DNA of 16,645 nt from JACZUI01 sp041599115 (GTDB lineage Bacteria; Actinomycetota; Acidimicrobiia; Spongiisociales; ZC4RG35): contig JBFHXF010000038.1 in the NCBI GenBank assembly GCA_041599115.1, positions 1 to 16,645 on the forward strand. Direction: 5' to 3'. The notes below the pieces were generated by a model that did no database searches, had not been told where the DNA came from, and worked only from the letters and a program-made list of their open reading frames with translations. Positions 5,960 to 13,653 of the stretch are shown piece by piece. The position numbers and the translations under genes are program-made. Position 1 is the first letter of the stretch, and every line of letters begins with the position of its first letter.

Positions 5960-6998
5960 CTCGCCCGGCATTCGACCTCGTAAACGGGAAGGCCAGCAGG
6001 CTCAGTCCGACACCGGTGAGCCCCGCCAGTATCACGGCTCCCGTCCAGATCTCGATCGGCCACCTGATGTCCGAGAACTGCTCGAACACCACGAATCGGG
6101 TAGTCCACATCGCCGCAGGGACGAGGAAGGCAAACCAGCGCATGGCAAACCTTCGCTCATCACGAGGACGGGCATACCTGATTATGAGATCCACCGCGAG
6201 CCCGGCGACGAGAGGAGCCACCACATCCTCGGTGAATTGGTATCCCTCCAGGAGTTCCATCAAACCGCCGAACAGGCCGAACATGACCAAGCCCGATCCG
6301 AACGGGAGCTCCCACAACTTCATCAAGAGAAGCAGAGCCCCCACCCCGATCACGGTTGTGATCAGTATCGAGCTCATACCCACTATCACCGCATAGGCCC
6401 CCTCTTCTGAGCCGGGGACATAGGGGATCTGCATCTGATGGCTGCTGAACCCGTCCATGTATTGGAAGAAGAACCCCACCTCGGCGGCGCTCAAAGAAAG
6501 GGCCAACAGTGGTGGCCAGAAGTCCCGCAATCGAGATGGGTGGTATGAGGCATCACCCAGACGCGATTTGAGCGGACCGGAGAGATACATCAGGGAACCC
6601 ACCAGAAGAAGCAGATGGGTCGGAGAGGTGAGGGCGTCTATCGAGACCTCTATCCCGAATATCGTGTGCCAGAACATGTCGCCGATCCCACCGGCAGCGA
6701 AGACGGCCAATCCGATGACCGAGGTCCGATAACCCTGTGGTATCGCATCGATGAGAGATGGCGCTCGCTCCCGATTTCGCAACACCAGATAGACCACCCA
6801 GCCCACCGCCGCGAGATACCCGGAATAGAGGATCCCATGCCAGGGAGTGAAGAACGTCTCCGGCGTGTCCAGGTTGCGATGAGCGAATCCGTCAACAAAA
6901 CCACCTGCGGTTATCCATAGGCCAAGCAAGGCGCTTGTCAGATCCTGACGATGAGTCGACAACGAGCTGAGCTGCATCGGGGAGTCGGTCTCGAGCAT
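5943..6998 (-). CDS. Polytopic membrane protein with conserved-looking His/Asp motifs
   Basis: About 351 residues with roughly ten hydrophobic segments, so an integral membrane protein. Polar residues at the ends of helices look like metal or cofactor ligands: GGFVDGFAHRNLDTPETFF followed by TPWHGILYSGY, GGIGDMFWHTIFGIE, LTSPTHLLLL and MDGFSSHQMQIPY. I recall similar uncharacterised membrane proteins in actinobacteria and archaea but no assigned function. The ATG at 6998 is preferred because a minus-strand TAGTTT box lies 8 nt upstream. An ATG at 7040 would leave only 8 bp to the divergent amidase start, and the extra 14 residues are not membrane-like. ATG 6977 is also possible. It converges on the transglycosylase gene. 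Confidence 0.78.
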   Translation of the reverse strand: MLETDSPMQLSSLSTHRQDLTSALLGLWITAGGFVDGFAHRNLDTPETFFTPWHGILYSGYLAAVGWVVYLVLRNRERAPSLIDAIPQGYRTSVIGLAVFAAGGIGDMFWHTIFGIEVSIDALTSPTHLLLLVGSLMYLSGPLKSRLGDASYHPSRLRDFWPPLLALSLSAAEVGFFFQYMDGFSSHQMQIPYVPGSEEGAYAVIVGMSSILITTVIGVGALLLLMKLWELPFGSGLVMFGLFGGLMELLEGYQFTEDVVAPLVAGLAVDLIIRYARPRDERRFAMRWFAFLVPAAMWTTRFVVFEQFSDIRWPIEIWTGAVILAGLTGVGLSLLAFPFTRSNAGRVSPGN

Positions 6999-7006
6999 GC
7001 CGACAG

Positions 7007-7012
7007 AAACTA
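7007..7012 (-). promoter_or_regulatory. Putative -10 box for a leaderless start at 6998
   Basis: Minus-strand TAGTTT (T-A-N3-T) ends 8 nt before the ATG at 6998, with no Shine-Dalgarno in between. It supports the shorter form of the membrane protein. Confidence 0.3.
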
Positions 7013-7048
7013 CCAAACCGGGGTCGGGCTCGGTCGTCATCGACCAAG

Positions 7049-8323
7049 ATGCAGGCGATGCCTTACCCGGACATCCGAGCAGTCGAGAGATCCCTCGAGT
7101 CTCTCGACTCCAGGGACCGCGAAGTGCGCGCTTTCGTCACCGAGCCGGACCGGGTGCATCGCGTTTCCAGCGAATATGACGCGCTCGAAATGCTGCAGCG
7201 CGAAAGCCGGCATTCCCTTCCCCTTGCAGGTGTGCTCGTTGGCGTCAAAGACATCATTGGTGTCGACGGTCTGGAGACGCGGGCGGGTTCGGCATTGCCG
7301 GCGAGCCTGTTCGCCGGCCCTGAAGCCACGGCCGTCACCCGGCTCCGCGCGGCCGGGGCGCTGATCGCCGGTAAGACCGTGACCACTGAATTTGCCTTCT
7401 CCGAGCCCGGCCCGACCCGCAATCCGCGCGACCTCGAGCACACCCCCGGAGGTTCGAGCAGCGGATCCGCCGCTGCCGTGGCGGCCGACCTGGTTCGCCT
7501 GGCTCTGGGAACTCAGACGGTGGACTCGATCGTGACACCCGCCGCATACTGTGGGGTGGTCGGATTCAAGCCGAGCTTCGGACGGGCTCCGATCGACGGT
7601 GTCGTCCCGTTCTCTCCCTCAATGGATCATGTTGGATTGCTGGCTAATGATGTCGCCATGGCGCGGATGGCGGCCTCGGTGCTCATCGATGATTGGCACG
7701 TCCCGATCCCCCAGACCACCGCCGTTCTGGGGTTGCCTTCCGACGAGTATCTGGCCAATACGGAGCCCGGGGCCCTGGCCGAATTTCGCTCGACCGTTCA
7801 GGGACTCGCCGGATCCGGGCTTCCGACCGTCCAGACCGAGGAGCCCGCCCACATCGATATCGTGGTTTCGCGCCACCGCGCCCTCAACGCCGCCGAATTC
7901 GCCCGGGTGCACCAGAAATGGTTCGCGAGGTACGGCGATCTCTACCGCCCCGGGACCAGGGCGTTCCTGGCCGAGGGCGAGAGCCAGGGGGATGAAGCCA
8001 TTACTCGTGGCCGGCAAAGCGGGGCCGAGCTGAGAGGCCGGCTTGAAGACACTATGGATGGAGAGGGGATCACCGCCTGGATATCGCCCGGCGCCACCGG
8101 ACCTGCCCCACACGGCCTGGACTACATCGGCGACCCCGTGATGTCCGTCCCGTGGACCCATGCCCACCTGCCGGTGGTGGCAATGCCCACCGGTTCGGCC
8201 GGCAACGGGCTCCCCGTGGGCATCCAACTCGTCGGACGGTACCTCCAGGACGAGGCCCTGCTCGCGGTGGCACTCATCGTGGAATCGGCCCTGGGGCGAC
8301 TCGCGAGGTCCGCCACATCGTAG
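7049..8323 (+). CDS. Amidase-signature family hydrolase
   Basis: A 424-residue amidase-signature enzyme (Ser-cisSer-Lys triad, hydrolysing a C-N bond of an amide). Lys67 lies in GVKDIIGV, the cis-Ser is Ser136 in PGGSSSGSAAAVA, and the nucleophile is Ser160, exactly 24 residues later as in GatA. YCGVVGFKPSFGR and the C-terminal PVGIQLVGRYLQDEALL are also typical. Oddities: around the nucleophile the family D-T-G-G-S-[IV]-R is Q-T-V-D-S-I-V-T, so the first Gly of the GG pair is Val, the next is Asp, and the Arg is lost. The length is a little short for the family (usually about 450-500). The substrate is unknown. It is not likely to be GatA of the tRNA amidotransferase, since no gatB or gatC is nearby. 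The start may be ATG 7049 or 7058; neither has a clear ribosome site. The CoA-transferase follows after 11 bp. Confidence 0.85.
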   Translation: MQAMPYPDIRAVERSLESLDSRDREVRAFVTEPDRVHRVSSEYDALEMLQRESRHSLPLAGVLVGVKDIIGVDGLETRAGSALPASLFAGPEATAVTRLRAAGALIAGKTVTTEFAFSEPGPTRNPRDLEHTPGGSSSGSAAAVAADLVRLALGTQTVDSIVTPAAYCGVVGFKPSFGRAPIDGVVPFSPSMDHVGLLANDVAMARMAASVLIDDWHVPIPQTTAVLGLPSDEYLANTEPGALAEFRSTVQGLAGSGLPTVQTEEPAHIDIVVSRHRALNAAEFARVHQKWFARYGDLYRPGTRAFLAEGESQGDEAITRGRQSGAELRGRLEDTMDGEGITAWISPGATGPAPHGLDYIGDPVMSVPWTHAHLPVVAMPTGSAGNGLPVGIQLVGRYLQDEALLAVALIVESALGRLARSATS

Positions 8324-8326
8324 ATT
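8321..8326 (+). promoter_or_regulatory. Possible -10 box before the CoA-transferase start
   Basis: TAGATT (T-A-N3-T) overlaps the amidase stop and ends 8 nt before the ATG at 8335; no Shine-Dalgarno is present. It could drive a leaderless internal transcript, or the downstream gene may simply be translated after the amidase in one operon. Confidence 0.25.
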
Positions 8327-8334
8327 GACCCGAT

Positions 8335-10266
8335 ATGCCCGTTTCGAAGGTCATTGCCGCTTCCGACGCCGCCGCCGTCGTGCACTCGGGAGATGTCATC
8401 GCCAGCTCCGGGTACGGTGGGCATGGAATCCCCGAGCAGCTCCTGGTGGCGCTGGAGGATCGTTATCTCAGCGAGGGTGCGCCATCCGGTCTCACCCTGG
8501 TGCACGCCGCCGGCCAAGGTGACGGTGGCACCGAACGCGGGCTCAACCGGCTGGCGAGCGCGGGCATGCTCCGACGGGTGGTCGGCGGGTACTACGGCCT
8601 GGCACCGCGGCTGGCACAACTTGCCGTGGACGGAGAGATAGAGGCCTACAACTTCCCCGAAGGTGTCATCCTGCACCTCTACCGCCAGGTGGCTGCTGGA
8701 TCTCCTGGCCTGCTCTCGACCATTGGCTTGGGGACCTTCGTCGACCCGCGCGTCGAGGGCGGCAAGCTCAATGCGGCCACTACGGAGGATCTGGTTCAAC
8801 TGGTCGAATTTGGCGGCGAGGACTGGCTCTTCTACCGGGCATTTCCAATCGACATTGCCCTGGTGCGGGGTACCACTGCGGACCCGTTCGGCAATGTCAC
8901 CATGGAACACGAAGCACTCGCCCTCGAGACGCTGCTCCTTGCAATCGCGGCACGGACCTCCGGAGGGTATGTGATCTGTCAGGTTGAGCGGATCGCCGAA
9001 CCGGGGTCTCTCGACTCGCGCGATGTTCGTCTACCCGGGATTCTCGTGGACGCAGTGGTGGTCGCAGAGCCGGAACATCACATGCAGACCTACGGCACGA
9101 GATACAACGCTGCCCTGTCCGGCGAGCTCCGGGTTCCTGTCCGCTCGCTCGGTCGAATTGATCTCAATCAGAGGTCGGTTATCGCCCGCCGGGCAGCCCT
9201 CGAGATGAAAGCCGATGAAGTCGTCAATCTTGGCCTCGGTCTCCCGGAACTGGTTGGCCGCGTTGCGGCAGAGGAGAACATCGAGGACCTCATCACCTTG
9301 ACGGTGGACCCCGGTGTCATCGGCGGAGTCCCTCTCGGAGGCTTGGACTTCGGAGCCGCGGTCAACCCCGATGCGCTGATCGACCATGCGTCAGCGTTCG
9401 ATTTCATAGACGGCGGCGGACTCGATCGGGTCTTCTTGGGTATCGCGCAGTGCAGCGGCACCGGAGATGTGAACGTGAGCCGTTTCGGCGATCGGCTGGC
9501 GGGTTGTGGCGGTTTCATCAACCTCACCCAACGAACACCACACATCGTCTTCATGACCACTTTCACCAGCGGGGGACTCGTCACCAGGGTCGAAGACGGA
9601 GCGCTCCACATCCTCAATGAGGGGAAGGTCCGCAAGTTCGTGGATCAGGTTGAGCAGATAACTTTCAGCGCAGCCCGGGCCGTGGAAATCGGCCAACAGG
9701 TCATCTACGTGACAGAGCGTTGTGTCTTTTCGCTGGGACCCGACGGACTGCTGCTGACCGAGGTCGCACCCGGCATCGACGTCGAATCGCAGATCCTGGC
9801 ATTGCTTCCCTTCACGCCGTCGATTGACGGGCCAACTCTCATGGAGCTTGCCCTATTCGACGAGGGGCTGGTGGGCATGAGAGAGCGAATGCTCGACATC
9901 GGCGTGAGAAAAAGGCTCAGCTACGACGAGAAAGCCAACACCGTCTACATGGACTTCGCCGGAATGCACATCCGGACGCGGGACGACGTGGAAGCGGTCG
10001 TAGCAGCAGTCGACGCCCTGCTTGGCCCCCTTGGTCGCAAGGTCAATTCGGTCGTCAACTACGATCGATTCGTGCTGGACGACGAGGCAACCTCGGCCTG
10101 GGCGGACGCCGTGCAATACGTGGCCGACACCTACTACTTGAAGGTCTCACGTCATACCACGAGCGGCTTTCTGCGTCTCAAACTCGGCAAGGAGCTGCGG
10201 GAACGCCGGCTGGAGCCTTCGCTGTACGACAGCGCCGAAGAGGCCCATCGCCAACTCGACTCTTAG
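8335..10266 (+). CDS. Propionate/acetate CoA-transferase-like protein (Pct/YdiF family)
   Basis: A 643-residue family I CoA-transferase carrying both halves in one chain (about residues 1-525), as in propionate CoA-transferase and YdiF. Diagnostic segments are NLGLGLPELVGRVAAEE, IGGVPLGGLDFGAAVN, DGGGLDRVFLGIAQC, NVSRFGDRLAGCGGFINLTQ and TEVAPGID. These enzymes move CoA between carboxylic acids through a glutamyl-CoA intermediate. At the position I align to that Glu (family T-V-E-x-G-x-I-G-G) this protein has T-V-D-P-G-V-I-G-G with Asp325. A C-terminal extension of about 120 residues follows (VNYDRF, VSRHTTSGFLRLKLG, EEAHRQL); I recall it in other bacterial members, so it is probably a family domain. 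The gene is 11 bp after the amidase and stops 4 bp from the convergent dnaE2 stop. Confidence 0.85.
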   Translation: MPVSKVIAASDAAAVVHSGDVIASSGYGGHGIPEQLLVALEDRYLSEGAPSGLTLVHAAGQGDGGTERGLNRLASAGMLRRVVGGYYGLAPRLAQLAVDGEIEAYNFPEGVILHLYRQVAAGSPGLLSTIGLGTFVDPRVEGGKLNAATTEDLVQLVEFGGEDWLFYRAFPIDIALVRGTTADPFGNVTMEHEALALETLLLAIAARTSGGYVICQVERIAEPGSLDSRDVRLPGILVDAVVVAEPEHHMQTYGTRYNAALSGELRVPVRSLGRIDLNQRSVIARRAALEMKADEVVNLGLGLPELVGRVAAEENIEDLITLTVDPGVIGGVPLGGLDFGAAVNPDALIDHASAFDFIDGGGLDRVFLGIAQCSGTGDVNVSRFGDRLAGCGGFINLTQRTPHIVFMTTFTSGGLVTRVEDGALHILNEGKVRKFVDQVEQITFSAARAVEIGQQVIYVTERCVFSLGPDGLLLTEVAPGIDVESQILALLPFTPSIDGPTLMELALFDEGLVGMRERMLDIGVRKRLSYDEKANTVYMDFAGMHIRTRDDVEAVVAAVDALLGPLGRKVNSVVNYDRFVLDDEATSAWADAVQYVADTYYLKVSRHTTSGFLRLKLGKELRERRLEPSLYDSAEEAHRQLDS

Positions 10267-10270
10267 GGCC

Positions 10271-13200
10271 TCATCGAAAGTCTCTCGACCTCACGGTATG
10301 CACCCCAATCGGGTCGAAGTCCCGGGCAACGATATTGGTGACACCGTCGTGGAACTCGAGCCGACCGTGGATTATCAGAGCCGGGCTCTTTCGCACAACG
10401 TGGCGATGCTTCGCCCAGACATCGGGCAGCACCACGATGTTCAACAGACCGGTCTCGTCTTCGAGATTCAAGAAAAAGACCCCCTTTGCCGTCCCCGGGC
10501 GCTGACGATGGGTGATCACCCCGGCCACCTTGACCCGTGAGCCGTTCCGCCGCATATCCAACGCCTCTGCCGCAGTCAGGCAGCCATCGAGTTGATCCCG
10601 GACAAAACTCATGGGATGACGGGACGAAACCCCGGTCGACCATAGATCGGCGCGATGTGACTCTTCCTGGCTCATCTCCGCCAGAGACGGCGACTCCACC
10701 CCGGGAGTGAGTGGCATACGCTCCGGATCGATCTCGGCAAGAGCCCCCGCTGCCCAGATCCCTTCCCGCCGCCCCAGACCAACCGACTCCAGGGCGCCGG
10801 AGGCGGCCAAACCCTGCAATGAATCCACATCGAGGCCGGTACGAAACGCCAGGTCTTCGGGTGCGGTGAACTCGCCACCGAGTATGCGGGCAGCTTCGAT
10901 CCGGGTGATCTCCCTCTCCCCCAGATTGCGCACATAGCGAAGCCCCATCCTCACCGCCACCGGTGGGCGAATCGGATCCTCGACCGTCCCTCTCCCCCGT
11001 CGCCACTCCTGTCCGAGATAGCTGACGACATCTTTCCGGTCGGCCTCGATCGACTCGATTGTGCAGTCATGCCAGGAGACGTTCACATCAGGCCCCAGCA
11101 CCACGACACCGTGTCGCTGGGCGTCCTGGACCAGCGAATTGGGGCTATAGAAGCCCATTGGCTGGGCGTTGAGCAAGCCTGCCAGATACTCCGTGGGATA
11201 GTGGAAGCGGAGCCAGGCCGACATGTAGACGATGTAGGCGAAGCTGACCGAGTGGCTCTCGGGAAACCCGAAGCTGGCAAACCCCTGGAGTTTCTCCCAG
11301 ATCTCGTCGGCTGCCGCCCCGATGATCCCGTTGGCTGCCATCCCCGCGAAGACCTCATCCCGCAAACGTGCCATCGCCCTGCCGGATCGCTTGTGGGTCA
11401 TCGCCTGGCGGAGTCTGTCGGCCTGCGACCCGTTGAACCCGGCGCATATCCGGGCAAGCTCCATCAACTGCTCCTGGAAGATGGGTACCCCCAGTGTCTT
11501 CTTCAGGATCGTCTCGGTGGAAGGGTGCGGATAACGAACCGGTTCTTCACCGTTTCGTCTCCGCAGATAGGGGTGAACCGACTGGCCCTGAATCGGGCCG
11601 GGTCGTATCAGGGCGACCTCGACCGCCAGGTCGTAAAAGGTCTTGGGCTTCATCTTGGGCAGCGTGGCCATCTGGGCCCGGGACTCGATCTGGAACAGAC
11701 CGACGGTGTCGGCCCTGGTCATCGATCGGTAGATGGCCGCCTCCTGGGGTATGGTCGCCAGATCGATTTCGATGCCATGGGTGTCCTGGATCAGATCCGT
11801 CGCCAGATGCAGGGCATTGAGCATCCCCAGACCCAGCAAGTCGAACTTGACGATCCCCACCGCGGCGGAATCGTCCTTGTCCCACTGGATCACCGTCCGA
11901 CCCTCCATACGCCCCCACTCCAGGGGCACCACCTGCCATAGGGGCCGGTCGGCGATCACCATCCCGCCCGAGTGGATACCGAGATGACGCGGATACCCAT
12001 CGAGACGCCAGCAGATGTCAAAGATCATCTCGGCGGTCATTCCCTCCGGAAGGGGTGCGTCCATGCGCAACTGCGCAGGGTCACGGCTGTCGACGTACTT
12101 GGACAGGCCATCAACCTGGGCCTGGGTGAAACCAAAGGTCTTGGCGACATCGCGCAAAACCGAGCGGGCCCGGTAGGTGATGACATTGGCCACCATGGCC
12201 GCCCGCTCCCGCCCGTACTTGCGATAGCAGTACTGGATCACCTCCTCGCGTCGATCGGCCTCGAAGTCGACATCGATATCGGGGGGCTTCCCCCGTTCCT
12301 CGGAGAGGAACCGCTCGAAGGGCAGATGAAGCCGAATCGGGTCGACCCGGGTCAGACCGATGCAACGGCAAACCGCAGAATCGGCGCCCGAGCCCCGGAT
12401 CTGACAGAAGATCTCCTGGGTGCGGGCAAAGTCGACCAGGTCTTTGACCACCAGGAAATAGCCGGGGAATTGCAGTCTCTCGATGATGTCCAACTCGTGC
12501 TCGAGACGACGACGCGCCATCGGGTCGATGCCGTCGTCGGACCCGGGATAGACCTCCCGCGCCCCCTCCCAGGTGAGGTGTCGCAAATAGTCCATCTCGT
12601 CACGAAAGTGCCCCGGCATGGGGAAGTCGGGCAACCGAGGTGCCACCAACCCGAGATCGAAGGCAAGCCGCCTCCCCAGCTCCCCACTCCGGGCAACCGC
12701 CCCCGGATAGCGGGCGAATCTCTCGGCCATCTCACCGGGATGCTTCAGATAGCGCTCGTCGCTGGCGGGTCGAAATCCATCTGCCGCCGCCAGGGTGCGG
12801 CGGCCTCCGATCGCCGCCAGAACCTCCGACAGATAGGCATCCCGCCGATCGTGATAATGAACCTGGTTGGTGGCGACCACCGACAAACCCAGCTTCTGGC
12901 CCACCTCCCACATCAGATCGTTTCTCGGGTCGTCCTCGGGCATCCCGTGATGCCACACCTCCATGTGAAGCCTGGATCCGAACAACTCTTTGAGTCTCGA
13001 GGCCTCCCTCAGGGCCAACCCCAGCTCGCCCCGTCCCGCCGCCCCGGGCACGGCACCGGAATGACACCCGGTGAGGGCATGCACCTCGACGTTGCCGGCG
13101 ACGACCGAAAGATCTTCCCAGTTGTAGATCGGGTGGTCCTTCTCCCCCCTTAGTTGCGCCTTGGTGACGAGATATGAAAGAGCCCTGTATCCATCTGGGG

Positions 13201-13588
13201 ATCCGGCGAGAAGCACAAGATGATCGGATTCGGGAAGATCGGTCGGTTTGGCCCCATGAGTGCGGACGCTGCGGCCCCTTCTCAGCCGCCCCTGGCCGCC
13301 CTTGGATCGTGCATACCGCTCCCGGTCCCACGATTCCGCTCTGGCCATCGGTTCGGATGGGCCCGACTGATCCGATTCGAGCCCTATCTCCACCCCGTAG
13401 ATAGCGGGCAACCCGGTCTGCCTGGCGGTCTGCCAGAAGCGAGAGACCCCGTAGAACCCATCGTGATCGGTTACCGCCAGAGCCTCATACCCGAGTTCGA
13501 GGGCTCGTTCGACCAGATCTTCTGGATGGGAGGCACCGTCGAGGAAGGAGAAGTTGGTGTGACAATGCAGTTCGGCGTACCCGCTCAC
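10271..13588 (-). CDS. dnaE2: Error-prone DNA polymerase III alpha subunit, DnaE2/ImuC
   Basis: About 1105 residues, the usual size for DnaE2/ImuC, the polymerase for mutagenic lesion bypass. The N-terminal PHP domain starts YAELHCHTNFSFLDGAS and continues with VTDHDGFYGV. The polymerase core has RGSGADSAVC, the catalytic pair Asp437/Asp439 in PPDIDVDFE and the third Asp583 in KFDLLGLGML. Near the C-terminus is an OB-fold (VKVAGVITHRQRPGTAKG and on). A basic Arg/Gly-rich insert of about 25 residues lies in the PHP region (KGGQGRLRRGR). I chose GTG 13588: a TATAGT -10 ends 7 nt upstream, and the ATG at 13609 lies inside the SOS operator. ImuC normally works with ImuA' and ImuB, which are not in this window. 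Expression should rise after DNA damage. Confidence 0.93.
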   Translation of the reverse strand: MSGYAELHCHTNFSFLDGASHPEDLVERALELGYEALAVTDHDGFYGVSRFWQTARQTGLPAIYGVEIGLESDQSGPSEPMARAESWDRERYARSKGGQGRLRRGRSVRTHGAKPTDLPESDHLVLLAGSPDGYRALSYLVTKAQLRGEKDHPIYNWEDLSVVAGNVEVHALTGCHSGAVPGAAGRGELGLALREASRLKELFGSRLHMEVWHHGMPEDDPRNDLMWEVGQKLGLSVVATNQVHYHDRRDAYLSEVLAAIGGRRTLAAADGFRPASDERYLKHPGEMAERFARYPGAVARSGELGRRLAFDLGLVAPRLPDFPMPGHFRDEMDYLRHLTWEGAREVYPGSDDGIDPMARRRLEHELDIIERLQFPGYFLVVKDLVDFARTQEIFCQIRGSGADSAVCRCIGLTRVDPIRLHLPFERFLSEERGKPPDIDVDFEADRREEVIQYCYRKYGRERAAMVANVITYRARSVLRDVAKTFGFTQAQVDGLSKYVDSRDPAQLRMDAPLPEGMTAEMIFDICWRLDGYPRHLGIHSGGMVIADRPLWQVVPLEWGRMEGRTVIQWDKDDSAAVGIVKFDLLGLGMLNALHLATDLIQDTHGIEIDLATIPQEAAIYRSMTRADTVGLFQIESRAQMATLPKMKPKTFYDLAVEVALIRPGPIQGQSVHPYLRRRNGEEPVRYPHPSTETILKKTLGVPIFQEQLMELARICAGFNGSQADRLRQAMTHKRSGRAMARLRDEVFAGMAANGIIGAAADEIWEKLQGFASFGFPESHSVSFAYIVYMSAWLRFHYPTEYLAGLLNAQPMGFYSPNSLVQDAQRHGVVVLGPDVNVSWHDCTIESIEADRKDVVSYLGQEWRRGRGTVEDPIRPPVAVRMGLRYVRNLGEREITRIEAARILGGEFTAPEDLAFRTGLDVDSLQGLAASGALESVGLGRREGIWAAGALAEIDPERMPLTPGVESPSLAEMSQEESHRADLWSTGVSSRHPMSFVRDQLDGCLTAAEALDMRRNGSRVKVAGVITHRQRPGTAKGVFFLNLEDETGLLNIVVLPDVWAKHRHVVRKSPALIIHGRLEFHDGVTNIVARDFDPIGVHTVRSRDFR

Positions 13589-13595
13589 CGTCCAC

Positions 13596-13601
13596 ACTAT
13601 A
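13596..13601 (-). promoter_or_regulatory. -10 element of dnaE2 (leaderless)
   Basis: Minus-strand TATAGT matches the sigma-70 -10 consensus in five of six positions. It ends 7 nt before the GTG at 13588, so the transcript would begin at or beside the start codon. The adjacent upstream 16 bp are the SOS box, so LexA binding would block this promoter. Confidence 0.6.
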
Positions 13602-13617
13602 TCGAACATGTGTTCGA
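13602..13617. promoter_or_regulatory. SOS box (LexA operator) of dnaE2
   Basis: TCGAACATGTGTTCGA is a perfect palindrome in its six-base arms with a 4-bp centre. On the minus strand it reads TCGAACACATGTTCGA and fits the Gram-positive/actinobacterial LexA consensus CGAAC-N4-GTTCG without mismatch. It abuts the dnaE2 -10 element. It is also 24 bp upstream of the -10-like box of the divergent hydrolase, so it might affect that gene too. Confidence 0.88.
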
Positions 13618-13641
13618 TGTATTCGAAGGGTAGGGAGCGAC

Positions 13642-13647
13642 TACCTT
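13642..13647 (+). promoter_or_regulatory. Putative -10 box for a leaderless start at 13654
   Basis: TACCTT (T-A-N3-T) ends 6 nt before the ATG at 13654, with no Shine-Dalgarno. It would put the transcription start on the ATG. Confidence 0.35.
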
Positions 13648-13653
13648 GGCACC

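Noticed and set aside
5511..6410. 299-codon frame spanning the transglycosylase 3' end and the membrane protein
   Set aside because: Crosses two well supported genes on both strands and is very rich in Arg/Pro/Ser, as expected of a shadow frame.
6911..6919. TTATCCATA as a DnaA box
   Set aside because: One mismatch and within coding sequence of the membrane protein; likely chance.
11972..13153. Long antisense frame (393 codons) over dnaE2, and another at 11069-11941
   Set aside because: The minus strand encodes an intact DnaE2 with all catalytic residues; the plus-strand products show no domain pattern.
13586..13609. ATG at 13609 as the dnaE2 start
   Set aside because: It lies inside the SOS box and upstream of the -10 element, so it would not be transcribed from that promoter; GTG 13588 fits better.
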